Assembly (NCBI GenBank): GCA_024763115.1
Contig: JANTGB010000035.1
Span: 1 to 12,381, forward strand
Reading direction: 5' to 3'
DNA from: Desulfobulbaceae bacterium
GTDB lineage: Bacteria > Desulfobacterota > Desulfobulbia > Desulfobulbales > SURF-16
DNA length: 12,381 nucleotides
Part shown: positions 6,221-12,381 of the stretch, in pieces
Layout: each line of letters begins with the position of its first letter
How positions within the stretch are numbered: position 1 is the first letter of the stretch
Program-made: the position numbers and the translations under genes
The notes under the pieces: model-generated
What the model was told of the DNA's origin: nothing
The model's input: the letters and a program-made list of their open reading frames with translations, nothing else
Database searches by the model: none

Positions 6221-6307
6221 ATGAACAAATTATTTATCATATTCCGTCTGTCGGTTTCCCGAAGTCTTAACGTTGCTCCGCTTACCTGCTTATGGTTTCC
6301 GACATGA
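6221..6307 (+). CDS. Possible 28-residue leader ORF before batA
   Basis: A short frame starts at ATG 6221 right after repeat R5 and ends in a TGA (6305-6307) that overlaps the second candidate batA start (ATG 6304) as ATGA. Such an overlap could couple translation. There is no Shine-Dalgarno before 6221 and the peptide (MNKLFIIFRLSVSRS and onward) has no recognisable domain. It may be nothing more than chance or the remains of an older 5' region. Confidence 0.15.
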   Translation: MNKLFIIFRLSVSRSLNVAPLTCLWFPT

Positions 6308-7362
6308 ATTTTGCCTCGCCATGGGCCTTTCTTGCCCTGCTGGTCATTCCTCTGCTCATTTACCGGGAGCTGGGACGAGAGCGGAAAACCGCCGTGCGCT
6401 TCCCTTCGCTGCAACTGGTAGCCGCAACAGGGACATCAATTAAAATAAAACTGCGCCGACTGCCTCTCCTGCTGCGGATAATTGCCCTGATCCTGCTGAT
6501 CACGGCCCTGGCCCGGCCCCAGAAAGGCATTGAAAAGGTCTATGATGTCAGCAATGGAATTGCCATTGAGGTGGTGGTTGACCGCTCCGGCAGCATGGGC
6601 GCGGAAATGGAATTTAACGGCGAGACCACAAATCGCCTGGAAGTGGTAAAAAGGGTATTTTCCGAATTTGTCAACGGCAATCATGATGAACTGCAGGGAC
6701 GGCCCAACGACCTGATCGGCATGATAAGTTTCGCCCGTTACAGTGAAACGGTCTGCCCTCTGACCCTGGCCCATGACGCAGTAGGAGAAATGGTCAGGCA
6801 AGTGGAGCTCGTTAACACTCGGGCCGAAGACGGCACCGCCATCGGTGATGCTGTCGGCCTGGCCGCCGCCCGGTTAAAGGATGCCGAGAAGACCTTGAGC
6901 GAGCAGACGGACAAGGGCAAAAAGGGTCAATATCAGATAAAGAGCAAGATAATTATTCTGCTGACCGATGGGGCCGGCAATTGTGGCGTTTTAAGCCCTG
7001 AAGAGGGCGCAGCCCTGGCGAAAAAATGGGGGATCAAAATTTACACAATCGGCATTGGCGATCAACCCGGGGATTTGGCCAATGCCGGTATTTTTTCCTT
7101 TCTGCGGGCCGGGCGGCCCCGGATTGACACCAAAACCTTAAAAAAACTTGCTCAAGACACCGGCGGAATTTTTCGGTTGGCCTCGGACGGCGATGCCCTG
7201 CTGGCCGTTTACCGGGAAATCGACGCACTGGAAACCAGCGAGATTGAAAGCGTCCGCTACATCGATTATCGGGAATTTTTTCCCCGTTTTGCCCTGATGG
7301 GGCTGGTTCTACTGGTTTTAGAGACTGTTTTGCGCTGCACCTTGTTCAGGAGAATTTTATGA
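6292..7362 (+). CDS. batA: BatA: membrane-anchored von Willebrand A protein
   Basis: The protein has 356 residues. Two N-terminal hydrophobic segments (about 11-23 and 58-75, ending in the family motif ALARPQ) precede a VWA domain, and a C-terminal membrane segment lies near 331-350. The MIDAS metal site is complete: DRSGS (97-101), Thr182 in EDGTAIGDA, and Asp226 in LLTDGAGN. In the Bat family this domain is placed on the periplasmic side and is thought to bind partners in a metal-dependent way with BatB and the TPR proteins. Two starts are possible: ATG 6292 (used here) and ATG 6304, which gives the more typical MNFASPWAFLALL N-terminus. Neither has a good ribosome site, unlike most genes in this operon. 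Repeat R5 separates it from the DUF4381-like gene. It ends in ATGA, overlapping a start codon that leads into batB. Confidence 0.93.
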   Translation: MVSDMNFASPWAFLALLVIPLLIYRELGRERKTAVRFPSLQLVAATGTSIKIKLRRLPLLLRIIALILLITALARPQKGIEKVYDVSNGIAIEVVVDRSGSMGAEMEFNGETTNRLEVVKRVFSEFVNGNHDELQGRPNDLIGMISFARYSETVCPLTLAHDAVGEMVRQVELVNTRAEDGTAIGDAVGLAAARLKDAEKTLSEQTDKGKKGQYQIKSKIIILLTDGAGNCGVLSPEEGAALAKKWGIKIYTIGIGDQPGDLANAGIFSFLRAGRPRIDTKTLKKLAQDTGGIFRLASDGDALLAVYREIDALETSEIESVRYIDYREFFPRFALMGLVLLVLETVLRCTLFRRIL

Positions 7363-7403
7363 AAATTGCAGGGTGGGCAGTGGTAAAAAAGAGGATTTTC
7401 TGA
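7359..7403 (+). CDS. 14-codon ORF, likely the interrupted 5' end of batB
   Basis: ATG 7359 overlaps the batA stop as ATGA and has a good Shine-Dalgarno (AGGAG, 7348-7352, six bases upstream). It encodes MKIAGWAVVKKRIF and ends at TGA 7401-7403. The frame is the same as batB, whose next codon is the TTG at 7404. The batB/C, C/D and D/E junctions in this operon all use start-stop overlaps, so 7359 looks like the original batB start. The TGA may be a nonsense mutation rescued by reinitiation at TTG, a recoded codon, a sequencing error, or the stop of a true coupling peptide. Confidence 0.4.
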   Translation: MKIAGWAVVKKRIF

Positions 7404-8429
7404 TTGGCCGATATCCGTTTTTTTAATATAAAGATGTTTCATCTCCTCTGGCTCATGCCGGGACTGGCGGCATTATTTTTCTACGCAGCCGCCCGCCGGA
7501 AACAGCAGCTGGCTGAATTTATCCGGCCGGCAGCCCAGGCCCGGATTATAGTGAGTCGCCGGCTGCCCAGACGGGTCTGGAGAGCGGTGTTGTTAACCGT
7601 CAGCCTGACTTTCCTGATAATTGCCCTGGCCGAACCGGCCTGGAATATGAAGGAAACCACGGTGAAACGGGCCGGCCGGGACGTGGTTTTTCTGCTCGAT
7701 GTCTCGCGCAGCATGCTGGCCCGTGATCTTAAACCCAATCGGCTGGAACGGGCAAAACTGGCTATTACCGACTGTGTTGAACGTCTGGGGGGGGATCGCG
7801 TCGGTCTGGTTGTCTTTGCCGGTACCACGGCAATTAAATGCCCCCTGACCCTGGATTATGCCTTTTTTAAAATGATGCTCGACTCCATCACCATTGACAG
7901 CGCCGGTCGGGGCGGCACCATGATCGGTGATGCCCTTCGTACTGTAATGGAAAAGGTTTTTGACAGCCGGCAAAAGGAATTTAAGGATATTATTCTAATT
8001 ACTGACGGCGGAGATCAGGATAGTTTTCCGATCGAGGCTGCCGAGGCTGCCGGTAAACAGGGAATCAGACTGCTGGTCATTGGTCTGGGCGATGAAAATG
8101 AGGGCGAGCGCATCCCCATTACCAGGGAAGACGGCACTTCCGCTTTTTTGACCTATAACGGTCAGGAGGTCTGGACAAAGCTTGACGGTGATTTTCTGCG
8201 GCGTATAGCCCTGGCCACGCCGGGCGGGCGCTATCTGCCGGTTGCCACGGGAGCCATTGACCTTGGCGATGTTTATCAGGACATCATTGCCTCTTCAGCC
8301 AAAAGAGAGCTTGAGAGCAAAACCATCCGTCGATATGAGGAAAAATTTCAGCTTTTCCTGGCCCTGGCCCTGGTTCTGCTGCTGATTGAGTCGCTGTTGC
8401 CCGACAAAGAGGTTGCAACGAATAAATGA
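7404..8429 (+). CDS. batB: BatB: membrane-anchored von Willebrand A protein
   Basis: The protein has 341 residues from the TTG at 7404. Hydrophobic segments at about 13-28 and 58-77 (ending LIIALAEPAW) precede the VWA domain, and a C-terminal membrane segment lies at 315-332. The MIDAS residues are DVSRS (99-103), Thr172 in RGGTMIGDA, and Asp201 in LITDGGD, so the metal site is intact. The pairing of BatA and BatB is typical of the system; they share overall architecture and probably act in one inner-membrane complex. The TTG has GAGG at 7391-7394, nine bases upstream. The alternative ATG 7434 would shorten the first hydrophobic region's lead. An in-frame ATG at 7359 is separated from this reading by a single TGA. 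The end overlaps batC by four bases (ATGA). Confidence 0.92.
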   Translation: MADIRFFNIKMFHLLWLMPGLAALFFYAAARRKQQLAEFIRPAAQARIIVSRRLPRRVWRAVLLTVSLTFLIIALAEPAWNMKETTVKRAGRDVVFLLDVSRSMLARDLKPNRLERAKLAITDCVERLGGDRVGLVVFAGTTAIKCPLTLDYAFFKMMLDSITIDSAGRGGTMIGDALRTVMEKVFDSRQKEFKDIILITDGGDQDSFPIEAAEAAGKQGIRLLVIGLGDENEGERIPITREDGTSAFLTYNGQEVWTKLDGDFLRRIALATPGGRYLPVATGAIDLGDVYQDIIASSAKRELESKTIRRYEEKFQLFLALALVLLLIESLLPDKEVATNK

Positions 8430-9562
8430 AAAAAATCATTATGATAATCCTGCTTTCGGCCCTGCTTCCGGTTCTCTGCCGGGCCGCTTCCACCAGGGCC
8501 ATACTGGAAAAGGCTAAAGGAAACTATGAGGCCGGACACCTTGCCCGGGCCCTTGATCTTGTCGACCAGGCAGTGGAAAAAAATCCGGAGGAGCCCTTTG
8601 CCTTTTATGACAAGGGTAATGTCCTCTATCGTCAGGGCAAATACAAGGAGGCGATCAGCAGTTACGAACAGGCGGCGTTACAAAGCAATACCCCGGAGTT
8701 GACTGCTAAAAGTTATTACAATATGGGCAATGCGGCCTTAAATCGGGCCCAGGGCGAGATGGATGGCGAAAAATCCCTTGCCCTGCTCAACAACAGCGCT
8801 GAAAGTTACCGCAATGCTTTGAATATTGATCCCTCATTGCAGAACGCGGCCCACAATCTTGAACTTGTCAGGCAGGCGATAAAACAAAAAAAAGAGGAGC
8901 TGCGACAGCAGCAGCAGAAGCAAGGCAACGGCCGGTGTGACCGTCCTCGGAACAAGGATGAAACACAAAAAAATCTGGAGGATATGATTAACCGTCAAAA
9001 AAAACAGGCTGAAAAAAATAAGGCAAACTCCCAGGGACGGAACAGCGGGGAGCAGAATCAACAAATGGCGGATGAGCAGGAAAATCTGCGTCATGAGACG
9101 GAACAAACCCGGCAACAGCTCGGCCGACGGCAGTCGGGAAAAAATGACAAGGCGGAACAGGAGCTGCGAAAGGCCATGGCCGACCAACAGCAGGCCGAGG
9201 ATGAATTAAAGAACAACCAACCGGCCCAGGCTGCGGAAAAACAGGAAGAGGCGGCAGGACATTTACAACAGGCCCTTGAATCTCTACAGGACAAGGACAA
9301 CAAAAAAAATGAGCAGGAGCAGCAAAAACAGGATAAAAAAGAAGAGTCTTCCAGGCAACAGGAGCAACAGAATAAAAAAGGTGAAGAGCAGCAGGCCGGG
9401 CAGCCGGAAAAAGGCAACCCTCCTCCGGCTCCGGAAGAATCCTCAGCCCAGGCCGAGGCTGAACCAAGTCCCAGGGATATCCTGGAACTTGAAAGAAAAT
9501 TACGCCAACTGCGACAGCAGCAGATGAACAGAACCTATCAGGGAGTTGAAAAAGACTGGTAA
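8426..9562 (+). CDS. batC: BatC: exported TPR protein with Gln/Lys/Glu-rich tail
   Basis: The protein has 378 residues. A signal peptide (MKKIIMIILLSALLPVLCRAA) precedes tetratricopeptide repeats at about 22-150: GNYEAGHLARALDLVDQAVE, then YDKGNVLYRQGKYKEAISSY, and SYYNMGNAALNRA. Residues 150-345 are low-complexity, very rich in Gln, Lys and Glu, probably a long charged helix or coiled coil. The C-terminus is a short conserved helix ending in VEKDW, a usual ending for BatC-like TPR proteins. TPRs suggest a scaffold role in the periplasm for the BatA/BatB assembly. The start overlaps batB by four bases (ATGA). AGAGG lies near 8408, somewhat far away, so translational coupling is likely. The antisense open frames over this gene come from its biased codon use. 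The exact length of the low-complexity part may vary between strains. Confidence 0.9.
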   Translation: MKKIIMIILLSALLPVLCRAASTRAILEKAKGNYEAGHLARALDLVDQAVEKNPEEPFAFYDKGNVLYRQGKYKEAISSYEQAALQSNTPELTAKSYYNMGNAALNRAQGEMDGEKSLALLNNSAESYRNALNIDPSLQNAAHNLELVRQAIKQKKEELRQQQQKQGNGRCDRPRNKDETQKNLEDMINRQKKQAEKNKANSQGRNSGEQNQQMADEQENLRHETEQTRQQLGRRQSGKNDKAEQELRKAMADQQQAEDELKNNQPAQAAEKQEEAAGHLQQALESLQDKDNKKNEQEQQKQDKKEESSRQQEQQNKKGEEQQAGQPEKGNPPPAPEESSAQAEAEPSPRDILELERKLRQLRQQQMNRTYQGVEKDW

Positions 9563-11421
9563 TGAAAAAAGCAGCACCGATATACTTTTGCCTCATTCTT
9601 GTCAGCTTAGGGCTATGCCGTCCGGTCGGGAAAAGTTTTGCCGCTGATATTCAGATTCAGGCCGCAGTTGACAGCCGGGAAGTTTTTGTCGGCGAGACTT
9701 TTAATTTTCAGATTCAGGTTAAGGGCCACGATTCTCCCCCTGAGCCTGATATGTCGCAGGTTAAGAATTTCCGGGTGCGGTTCCTGGGCGGGCAGCAGAA
9801 CAGCAGCACTTCCATCTCCAATGTTAACGGCTCCTGGAACAAGATCGTCAACCGGGCCTATATTTTTAATTACCTGTTAACCCCGCTGCGAGCCGGGGAA
9901 CTGATCGTCCCGGCCATATCCCTGACTATTGACGGCAAAAATTACCGGACCAGACCATTCAGCATTCATGCCCGCAAGCCGGAGGAGAGTGACGATTTTA
10001 AGCTCAGGCAGCAATTAAGCAAGGATCATTGCTATGTTGGAGAACCGCTGGTGCTGACAACCACCTGGTACATCGGCAGGGATGTTAAAAATTTTGAGTT
10101 TAATCTGCCTCTGCTGGATGACTCCCGGTTTGCCGTATACAGCCGCAAGCCCGACAAGATGCCGGCTAGCCGGGATAATCTTTTTGAACTGCCCGCCGGC
10201 TCGGCAAAACTCATGGCAGTGCGCGGCCGGGGAAAGCTGGACGGCCGATCCTTCACCACCCTGACCGTTCAGCAGACAATTATCCCCCGGCGGAGCGGTG
10301 AGCTGTCCCTGCCCCAGGCCACGGTGAGCTGCAAGGCCTTGTCCGGCTATACCAGGAGACGGTCACGCGGTTTCGGGGGTTTTGACAATGATCCTTTTTT
10401 CAGTGATTTGTTCGGCCGCAATAAACAGGGAGTTTACCAGACGCAGGTGATCCCGGCCAACGAGACGACCCTTAATGTCATCCCTCTGCCGACCCAGGGC
10501 AAGCCGGACAACTTCAGCGAGCTTATCGGCGTTTACAGGATTTCCACCCGGGCCGTACCGCAAGAAGTCAATGTGGGTGATCCGATTACCCTGACGATCA
10601 AGGTTTCCGGCCCCTTTGTCGATAGTGTTGAGCCGCCTTCTCTGGCCGGAATTGCGGCAGGCGGATTCAAGATTCCCGAAGAAATAGCTCCCGGCAGGAC
10701 AGAAGGCGACAGCAGGGTTTTCACCCAGACAATCAGGGCGACCAATGCTGATATCAAGGAGATCCCGGCCCTGGAGTTAAGCTTTTTTAATCCGGAAACC
10801 GGCAGCTATGAGACAAGCCGCAGCCGGCCCATTACCTTGACCGTTCATCCCACCCGGATTATTACGGCCCTGGATGCTGAAGGCGCGGCTGAGCCGGCAA
10901 TCAAAAAGAAAATAAAAACAGCAAACAGTGGAATTAACTTTAATTACGATGGCCCTGATGTCCTGCTTGATCGGAAAGCGGCTGAGATTTCCACCGGCAG
11001 CATTATTATTCTCCTGGCCGGGCCGCCGAGCTGCTTCCTGCTCCTGTTGGGCCTGACATTTTTCCGGCGGCGCAACAGTGATCCGGCAAAAGCAAGGGCG
11101 AAAAAGGCGGCAGCGGAATTCATCCGGGAGCTTGACCGTATGGGCGCAAACGGCAGTCCGGCGGATCCGGCTCTGGCCCTTAAAAGATATCTTTCCCTGA
11201 AACTTTCGCGATCTGCGGCAGCCCTGACCTTTATTGATATTGAGCCGCAACTGCGCTCAGCGAATATCAGCACCGAGACCCTGGCCGATTTACAATTCAT
11301 ACTTGATCAGGGCGAGGCGGCCCAGTATGCCGGAGTCGTCGGTAGCCCGGACGAGATGAAAAAACTGGTAGATTCGGCAAGGCAGGCAGTTAGCGAACTG
11401 GAAAAGAGGCTGGGAAAATAA
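9562..11421 (+). CDS. batD: BatD: periplasmic oxygen-tolerance protein with C-terminal anchor
   Basis: The protein has 619 residues. The signal peptide ends near GKSFA-AD (27/28). The mature N-terminal part begins with the BatD pattern (IQAAVDSREVFVGETFNFQI), a beta-rich domain of the oxygen-tolerance family, followed by similar beta-sandwich repeats to about residue 435 (a second starts at QLSKDHCYVGEPLVLTTTWY and a third at VPQEVNVGDPITLTIKVSG). A membrane segment lies at about 480-503 with positive residues after it (FFRRR), placing a helical tail of about 115 residues in the cytoplasm. BatD is thought to sit between the periplasmic and membrane parts of the complex; no enzymatic motif is visible. 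The stop-start overlap TAATG links it to batC, and another TAATG links it to batE. Length and architecture agree with the family. Confidence 0.92.
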   Translation: MKKAAPIYFCLILVSLGLCRPVGKSFAADIQIQAAVDSREVFVGETFNFQIQVKGHDSPPEPDMSQVKNFRVRFLGGQQNSSTSISNVNGSWNKIVNRAYIFNYLLTPLRAGELIVPAISLTIDGKNYRTRPFSIHARKPEESDDFKLRQQLSKDHCYVGEPLVLTTTWYIGRDVKNFEFNLPLLDDSRFAVYSRKPDKMPASRDNLFELPAGSAKLMAVRGRGKLDGRSFTTLTVQQTIIPRRSGELSLPQATVSCKALSGYTRRRSRGFGGFDNDPFFSDLFGRNKQGVYQTQVIPANETTLNVIPLPTQGKPDNFSELIGVYRISTRAVPQEVNVGDPITLTIKVSGPFVDSVEPPSLAGIAAGGFKIPEEIAPGRTEGDSRVFTQTIRATNADIKEIPALELSFFNPETGSYETSRSRPITLTVHPTRIITALDAEGAAEPAIKKKIKTANSGINFNYDGPDVLLDRKAAEISTGSIIILLAGPPSCFLLLLGLTFFRRRNSDPAKARAKKAAAEFIRELDRMGANGSPADPALALKRYLSLKLSRSAAALTFIDIEPQLRSANISTETLADLQFILDQGEAAQYAGVVGSPDEMKKLVDSARQAVSELEKRLGK

Positions 11422-12239
11422 TGAAAAATTCAGCTATAATATGGTATCTTATTATTTTTCTGTTCGGCACAGTTCCGGGCGGCCGGGCCGCCGTGCAGGA
11501 GGACACGGCAAAAAGCAGTGGAGAACAGCAGAGCCTGCTGCGCCAGGCCAATGATTTTTTCCGCCGGGCCGGGGAAACAAAGGACAGAAAAAAAGCGGAA
11601 GACCTTTACCGCAAGGCCCTGTTGCGCTACGAAAGTCTGAGCCGGGAGATAACCAACGGCAAATTATATTATAATATTGCCAATGTCTATTTCCGCCTGA
11701 ATGATCCGGGTCGGGCCATAGTCAATTACCGGCGGGCCGAACGCTTTATCGGCGACGATCCTAATCTGCGCCGGAATCTGGCTGCAGCCTTGAAAAAACA
11801 ACAGGATAAAATTGAGGCGGCCCAGGAAGACAAGCTGCTGCAGACAATTTTTTTCTGGCATTATGATCTTTCTTATGAGTTGCGGCTGTTGATCTTTGCC
11901 GTGGTCTATATTGTTTTCTGGATTATTGCCTGGCTCTATTTCGGCAGCAGAATAAAAATTCCCCAATGGCTCCTTGCGCTTTTTTTGATCTTCTCCCTTT
12001 CCCTTGGCGTTTCCCTGCTGCTGGATCATAACAGACAGGGAGCAAAAAGAGGGGTAATTGTTGCCCCTGAAGTGATTGCCCGCAAGGGTGACAGCAGTTC
12101 ATATCAGCCGAGCTTTGAGGAACCCCTGCATGCGGGCACGGAATTTACCTTGCTGGGCAAACGGGCATCATGGCTTCATATTGAATTGAGAGATGGCCGC
12201 CGGTGCTGGATTCCCGGTCATAAGGCCGAAATAATCTGA
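11421..12239 (+). CDS. batE: BatE: TPR, two membrane helices and SH3-like domain
   Basis: The protein has 272 residues. The signal peptide MKNSAIIWYLIIFLFGTVPG ends near GRAA (21-24). TPR-like helices lie at about 37-70 and 81-110 (KLYYNIANVYFRLNDPGRAI). Two membrane helices lie at about 155-174 and 182-201. A C-terminal bacterial SH3-like domain (about 211-272) has GVIVAPEVIARKG and the closing pattern ASWLHIELRDGRRCWIPGHKAEII. SH3-like domains of this kind often bind cell-wall or peptide ligands, so it may tether the Bat complex; that is inference. This domain order is the standard BatE one. The start overlaps the batD stop (TAATG). It is the last gene of the operon; no clear hairpin terminator was found in the 71 bases before the next gene. 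Confidence 0.9.
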   Translation: MKNSAIIWYLIIFLFGTVPGGRAAVQEDTAKSSGEQQSLLRQANDFFRRAGETKDRKKAEDLYRKALLRYESLSREITNGKLYYNIANVYFRLNDPGRAIVNYRRAERFIGDDPNLRRNLAAALKKQQDKIEAAQEDKLLQTIFFWHYDLSYELRLLIFAVVYIVFWIIAWLYFGSRIKIPQWLLALFLIFSLSLGVSLLLDHNRQGAKRGVIVAPEVIARKGDSSSYQPSFEEPLHAGTEFTLLGKRASWLHIELRDGRRCWIPGHKAEII

Positions 12240-12310
12240 CTATGACAAGACAGTGGTTTGAGTAAATTTTTATTTTTATAGTATGTGGTTAGTCTTTGGG
12301 AATAAGTTTT

Positions 12311-12381
12311 ATGAAGCAAATTAAAATCATCAGGGGAGACATAACCAGGGCGGAAGTGGATGCCGTTGTCAATGCCGCCAA
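12311..12381 (+). CDS. Macro-domain protein, 5' end only
   Basis: The visible 23 codons read MKQIKIIRGDITRAEVDAVV-NAA and run off the window end. This is the start of a macro domain: the GDIT motif and the DAVVNAAN segment, which contacts ADP-ribose. Family members of this type often remove ADP-ribose or O-acetyl-ADP-ribose groups, but the function here cannot be told from the fragment. The start is supported by the family N-terminus; a weak GGGAA lies at 12298-12302. It follows batE by 71 bases on the same strand and could be a separate gene or an operon extension. Confidence 0.85.
   Translation, partial: MKQIKIIRGDITRAEVDAVVNAA

Noticed and set aside
7401..7440. Selenocysteine insertion at the TGA before batB
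   Set aside because: I could not draw a convincing bacterial SECIS hairpin directly after the TGA, and BatB has no known redox residue there. Kept only as one alternative in the finding.
8834..9596. Long antisense open frames over batC (117 to 202 codons)
   Set aside because: They mirror the Gln/Lys/Glu-rich codons of batC, lack recognisable domains or ribosome sites, and overlap a clear family member completely.
12258..12282. Promoter for the macro-domain gene (TTGAGT and TATAGT)
   Set aside because: The spacing between the hexamers is only 13 bases, too short for a normal sigma-70 promoter.

Overview
The window reads as Gram-negative chromosome: lipoprotein and Sec signal peptides, periplasmic and inner-membrane Bat proteins. 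The gene set (a PerR-type regulator beside a small-subunit catalase, then a complete Bat aerotolerance operon) and the moderate GC with AT-rich spacers would suit a Desulfobacterota-like (sulfate-reducer type) bacterium. That placement is inference from gene content only; no rRNA or other marker is present.

Layout, all genes on the + strand. (1) 1-279: leading spacer with a copy of a dispersed hairpin repeat, a short unexplained open frame and the perR promoter. (2) 280-2454: perR and katA, a peroxide-response pair with PerR-box-like dyads before each gene and a 150-bp inverted-repeat element between them. A terminator-like hairpin follows katA. (3) 2853-12239: an eight-gene Bat/MoxR operon in the order moxR, DUF58 protein, DUF4381-like lipoprotein, batA, batB, batC, batD, batE. 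(4) 12311-end: the first codons of a macro-domain protein.

How the genes work together: PerR would sense peroxide through a metal site and release katA, so KatA removes H2O2. The Bat operon encodes a MoxR AAA+ ATPase, a DUF58 partner, two membrane-anchored von Willebrand A proteins (BatA, BatB) with MIDAS metal sites, and TPR/periplasmic proteins (BatC, BatD, BatE). Families of this type are thought to form a membrane or periplasmic complex linked to aerotolerance and envelope stress; the molecular activity is not settled. Oxygen defence is a plausible common theme, but only gene proximity supports linking the two clusters.

The most unusual features are non-coding. At least five related imperfect-palindrome elements lie in the spacers (about 15-100, 730-879, 3876-4009, 4017-4174 and 6016-6211). 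Three of them split the Bat operon into moxR / DUF58-DUF4381 / batA-E blocks, and the genes just downstream of the insertions lack clear ribosome binding sites. One element supplies the stop codon of the DUF4381-like gene. A second oddity is an in-frame TGA near the 5' end of batB: an ATG with a good Shine-Dalgarno overlaps the batA stop, runs 14 codons, hits TGA, and the batB frame continues directly from a TTG.
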